NCBI GenBank assembly: GCA_030765125.1
Contig: JAVCDD010000315.1
Span: 1-32,833, forward strand
Source of the DNA: Candidatus Hatepunaea meridiana
GTDB lineage: Bacteria; Electryoneota; AABM5-125-24; Hatepunaeales; Hatepunaeaceae
Direction: 5' to 3'
DNA: 32,833 nt
Shown here: positions 24,401 through 30,400 of the stretch, one piece after another
How positions within the stretch are numbered: the stretch's first letter is position 1
Layout: every line of letters begins with the position of its first letter
Notes under the pieces: generated by a model
What the model was told of the DNA's origin: nothing
Seen by the model: the letters and a program-made list of their open reading frames with translations, nothing else
Databases searched by the model: none
Made by a program: the position numbers and the translations under genes

Positions 24401-27400
24401 GAATGTTAGCCTACGGCGACCAGAGATTCACCCAGGAAGTTGAAGGTTTCCGCCACGGCCAACGCTTCGACTTTATATACTGGGATCATAGTGAAGGAGA
24501 GGAATATCCGGTAAGAGCAACCGTACGCGCTGGCGCTACCCGCTGGCGCTGGAATGGATTCTCTATCGTAGAATTACTTATCGGTCCCGATCTGGACGTC
24601 GACGTGGAAAGCTACGACTTTGGTGAAGCTTTCATAAATAATGAAGTTCGTTGGGATGTAACCTTCCGTTCAACCGGTTCAACTGCTGCATTGGGAGTTC
24701 AGTTTGAGACAGTTAACGAAGCATTTAGTCTAGTGGACGATGGTCCATTCGATATTGGAGTTGGTGAAGAACGAACAGTAACAGTGATCTTCAACCCGGA
24801 TGAGATTGGCTCTTACGAGGGCGCACTCAACGCTGTAATAGATGAAACGGTATATACAACTATAGACCTAAGCGGCACCGGTATCCACGTTGATCATTTT
24901 GAGTTCACTCTCACAGAAGCCTATCACCGTATAGAAGTCCTGCGCGCTAATCTGAATGGAGAATCACTCGAAGACGGCGACGAAATCGGTGTTTTCACTG
25001 ATGATAATCTGTGCTGCGGCGCGGGCGCTGTATATGGTAACGCTCCGTATTATGTTTCCGCCTGGGGTGATGATCCGGAAACCGGTGAAGTTGATGGTTT
25101 CGTTGAAGATGACGCAATCAACTTCAGGTTCTGGGATAGTGACGCTGAAGAGGAATTTGTCGTTACATCGGCGGTATTCATCAGAGGTAGCGATCATTGG
25201 CGGGATGGATCTTATTCGATTGTATCTCTAAGCGTCAGCGACAGGCATTTCGATTGGATCAGCACTGATGATTCGCATCACTTGATCATAGACGACGTCA
25301 ACCTGTTCGACATAGGTAACAATGAGGACGAATGGCTTGATGTAAACGATGAGATCGTTGCCATTACGCCGCTCGGATTGGTTGCAGGCGGGATGAGAGT
25401 AGAGGATGAGGAAGGTCCTTACGAATTAAATGCTTATGGTGATAATCCGGGAACCAGGAACGTCATTGAAGGTTTCCGCGAAGATGATATAATATACTTC
25501 CGTGTTTACAGAAGCAGCGATGAGACTGAATATATCGCCCGCGCTCGATGGGACAACGATGATCCTTCGACATGGGGAGACGGTCGTGAAAGTCACCTCG
25601 ATCTGGCGCTGTTTGATGGAAACCGCGCGCCTATCTGGCGTCCTCTGGATCGAGTTACCGGACGTGAGGGAACTGAGTTGTCTTTCTCAGTCGTATCAAC
25701 CGACCCGAACAATGATCCGGTCAGTATTCGAATGGTAGAGGGTGATCTGCCGGATGAAGCTGTATTTGAACGGCAAGGAAGAGGAGTCGGTACGATAATC
25801 TGGACGCCGAATTACGATGATGCGGGACAGTACAGTGTACTATTCGAAGCTTATGACGGCTGGGATTATACGGAGCTTGATATGACAATCCATATCGTCA
25901 ACGTCAATCGTCCACCGACGCTTGCGCCAATTGGCGATCAGGAGATATATGAAGGTGTTCCTTTCTCCTGGGTATTGGAACTCGAATCTGCTGAGCCGGA
26001 TGGTGATCGTGTGATGTTCTCATCAGGTGAACTTCCATTCGGCGCTGAATTAGAGGATAATTTATTCTTCTGGCTGCCAAACTATGACCAGGCAGGTGAA
26101 TACGAAATCCTCTTCCGTGTAACCGACTTCGGTCAACCGCCGGTATCCGATGCGGAAACGATTACCATCACAGTAAACGATGCTAACCACGCACCTGAAT
26201 TCGTAGATATTGATCCTATTACGCGCCGGGAGGGAACACGCATACAGTTCCGCGTCAGAGCTTTTGACCGCGATGATATGCTTAATCGAGGTGAGGAGGG
26301 TGACCTTGAACTAACGGTAACCGATTTGCCTGAAGGCGCTGAATTTGTAGACCGCGGTAGAGGAAGCGGTATGTTCACCTGGGCGACAAATAGAGAATCT
26401 GCAGGTGAGTACCACGTTACATTCACGGCTTCCGATGGTGCGCTTGACGATGAAATGGTGGTGGATATTACGGTTACAAACGCTAATGTTCCACCCAGAA
26501 TACAGCGTATTGATGCTCAGATGGTAATGGTTGGTGATACGCTTGAAGTTGAAATAACAGCAACAGACAGCGATCCCGGTGATCAGGCAGAACTTGTATT
26601 GACAGTTGAGAACTTACCGGATGGAGCGGAATTCACCGATCAGGGAGAAGGTGTTGCACTGTTTGAATGGATACCAAGCTTTGATGTGCGCGGCGTTTAT
26701 CCCAATGTTGTATTCATAGCAACTGATCTATCCGGCGCTCGCGATGCAAAGAGGGTAATGTTCACTGCAAGGATAATAGATAACCAACCACCGGTGATAG
26801 CCGATCTTTCACCCGGTATTGATGAGATTATCAACACCAACGTTCCGACTATCAGCGCAAGTATTACTGACGCCGGAAGCCAAATAGAATCAATCATATT
26901 CCTGTTTGACAATGAATCCTTTGACAACTTCAACTTTGATCTCGATACTGACGAATTTAGTTGGCAGGCTGGCGCTGAATTGGCTGAAGGAACCCACCGC
27001 TTCTTACTTCGCATTGTTGATTCATATCGTAATGTTGCTGTTCAAGTTGTTGAATTTACGGTGAACAGCAATGCCGGTGAGATTGTAATAGCTGATGATC
27101 TTCCCGATTACACCAGACGTGAATGGATTAATATTGTCGGTGCTTGTGAACCGCAATTGAGCGTTGAATTGTGGCGGGATAATGAAAAACTTGCTGAGGC
27201 TGAAGCAAATGTATTCGGGCTATTCCGTTTCGAGGAAGTAGCTCTGAATAATCGTGAGAACCTGTTTACCGTAATGGGCTTTGATGATGCCGATAACGTT
27301 GCTCGTCAAGCATGGGTTCAGGTTTACCGTGATGTCGAGCCACCGGTTGTCGAGTTCCAGTCTCCGGGTCTTTACAGCTCTGACGCAACGCCTGAGATCG

Positions 27401-30400
27401 TGATAACCGTCGATGATTTGGGTGTGGGAGTTAATGATGGCGTTGGAGCCAACGAGAGACGCGGCGTTGAAATGAGTATTGACGGTGAGAGGGTTGCTGA
27501 ATTCGACTTTGAAAATGGACAGATTAATTATGAGGTTCTGGAAGATTTAGCTGAAGGACCTCATATTATTGCTCTATCTGCAGTGGACGAATTGGGTAAT
27601 TCGGATCAAGATCCGGTACAGCATCGCTTCTTTGTTGATAGCGAAGCGCCTTCAGCCGAGCATCCATTCCTTGACGGAGATGTTGAGGAAGTTGGTATTC
27701 CCAACGAATTGACAATACCACTCTTCGATCCGAGTCATTCCAGTGGAATCTATGATGCGTCAATTACATTAACCCTTGATGACAACGAACTTGAATACGA
27801 ATGGCAAGAAGTTGACGGTGCTGTTTTCTACAGCTTTGAGAATGACGACCCGCTCGAGTTTGCCGAGCATACATTGTCTCTTGTCTTTGAGGATAATGCT
27901 GGAAACAGCTTCGAGGCTGAGGGTCAATTCATTGTCGCTGATATAGACGACGAGGATCCACCGTTCTTCGATAATTTCTTTCCACCGGAAGGCGGCGTTG
28001 CAGGCTTAGGCGGTAATGGTGGTCAGGCTCCTCGCAGAGGTGGTCTGGCGCCTCGTGATGACGTTACCGGTGATACGATCTCATTCGTAATTGGTGACCT
28101 TGTTGCCGGTGTGGATTGGGAAACGGTTCGAATGGTTATTGTTGCTCTACACGACGTGGACGATCCGGATGACAATGATACTACTGAAGTAGAATTCGAG
28201 AATCTCGTAGCTCGCGTACCACCTGGGCGCGTGATGGCGCCCATGCCGAATATCCGCCCGGGACTGGCTTTGATGCCCGGCGATATGCCTGGGCTTGAGG
28301 AAGGGCTAAACGAGGTCAACGTCTTTGGAGCCGATGATGACGACAATGAGGGAGAAGACCAATGGCAATTCTTCTATGACAGGCATGAACCCGATCCACC
28401 TGAACTTGACGAACTTGATGCTGCATATACTAATGAAACTGAGATAGCCATTTCGGGAATGACCGGCAATGACAGCCCCGATTATCCCGACGACTACGAC
28501 AACGATCCTACCGTCAGAATCTATCGTAACGGTGAAGAAGTTGCCGAAATCGAAGCGGATTATGATTCGGAATTCACCGTGGAAGACGTGGTATTGGTAG
28601 AAGGTGAGAACATCATCGAAGCTATCGTAGTTGACGGCGGTGGCAACGAGTCAGACTTCAGCGAACCGGTTGAAATCTGGGTGGATATGTCAGAGCCTGA
28701 GATTGATGATTTCGCAGCAACCGGTGGTGAGCATCTTGCGACCGGGACTCCTGTATTCACGGCAATCCTGCTTGACGAAGGCAGCGAAATTGATGCTGAT
28801 AATATATCCTTAACAATTGGTGATCTTGAGGTTGAAACGGAATTCTACGCGGAAGAAAACCTGTTAACAGCGCAAGTCAGCGATGATGATGAACTCGGAA
28901 ACGGTGAATACACAGCCAGTCTGATTATCTTCGATCTGGCTTGTAATTCGGACACATCGGATTATGAGTTTGACGTTGATCTCGATGTGGTTGATCCACC
29001 ACAGGTGTTGAGTTTCATCGAATATACAAGTATCAGCAGAGTATCGCTAACCGGTATAAGTGAACTCGGTACAACCGTTCATATTTTACTAAATGATGAG
29101 GAGATTGGCGAGGTCAGCGTTTCGGACACCGTATTTTTCACCTTTGAATATACGGCGCCATCGCTACCGGACACATCCACTGTCAGACTAATGGCTGCCA
29201 ACGCAGCCGGAACGGAAAGTAATCTTACTAATCCATATATCCTGATCGTTGACGCTACGGCGCCGGCTTTTAGAAATCCTGATCCTGAAAACAGCGCCTT
29301 GGTTGAAGCGGATGAGTTGGAAGAGGTCAGTGTGTTCGTTACCGATCTGATTACCGGCGTTGAAACGGAAAGTCTTACAATGCAATTGGACGGTGAGGCG
29401 ATTGAATTTGAGGTAACAGAAACGGATACTGGTCATTGGTTGGTAGCCGATGTAAGCGACCTTGAATTTGAGAACAACGAAGCTATAGAAATCGTTGCTG
29501 AAGCATCTGATGGATCAACACCTGTGAACCAGGGACAGATAACCTGGGAGTTTGCCGTTCATATTAACCAGGCTCCTGTAGTTTCTCTGCCTGATACAAG
29601 TTTATTCGAAGACGAGCAGTTGACGCTTGATCTGCACGATTACGTCAGCGATCAGGATCACTCGTTCAATGAATTAAATTTGATTCAAGAGTTGACTCAA
29701 GGTGATGAGAATGCCACACTGACTTACAATGAAGAGGAAGGATTCTTATACATTTCCGCAGATGATAACTGGTACGGCAATCTATCATTATCGGTTCAAG
29801 CAACCGATCCGGAAGGGCTTTCCGATACGGACGAAGCAGCGGTTGAGGTGCTGGCGGTTAATGATGCACCGGAACTCGGTGAAGTGCCTGAAGACCAGGT
29901 TGTTCTAGTCGAAGAAGAATTTGAGATGGACGTTACTGCTGATGACATCGACGAGGGTGACGAACTGACCTTTGGGGATAATACCGACCTGTTTGATATT
30001 GATGGAAACGGTCATATCCTATTCACACCTGATGAAGAGGAGGTCGGTATGCACGTGATTGAGATTTACCTGTTCGACGGAGCGGGTGCTTCTGATACGG
30101 CAGAGTTCCATCTACATATTATGCTTGAGAACCAGCCGATTGAGTTGCTGGACGAAATAGCGGACGTTCAACTGGATGAGGATGATGATCCAATTGAGAT
30201 CGTTGATCTGGACGATATTTTCGATGATCCTGACGGCGTCGCACTCAATTTCCTCGTGGAATATGATCAAGATGGTTTATTGATAGAGATTGATGATGAA
30301 ACAAATATTGCCACTTTAACGCTCGATCCTGACTTCAACGGCTCGATTGAGGTAACCATCACTGGCGATGACTTGGCTGGTTCAGAGCTTTCGGATACAT

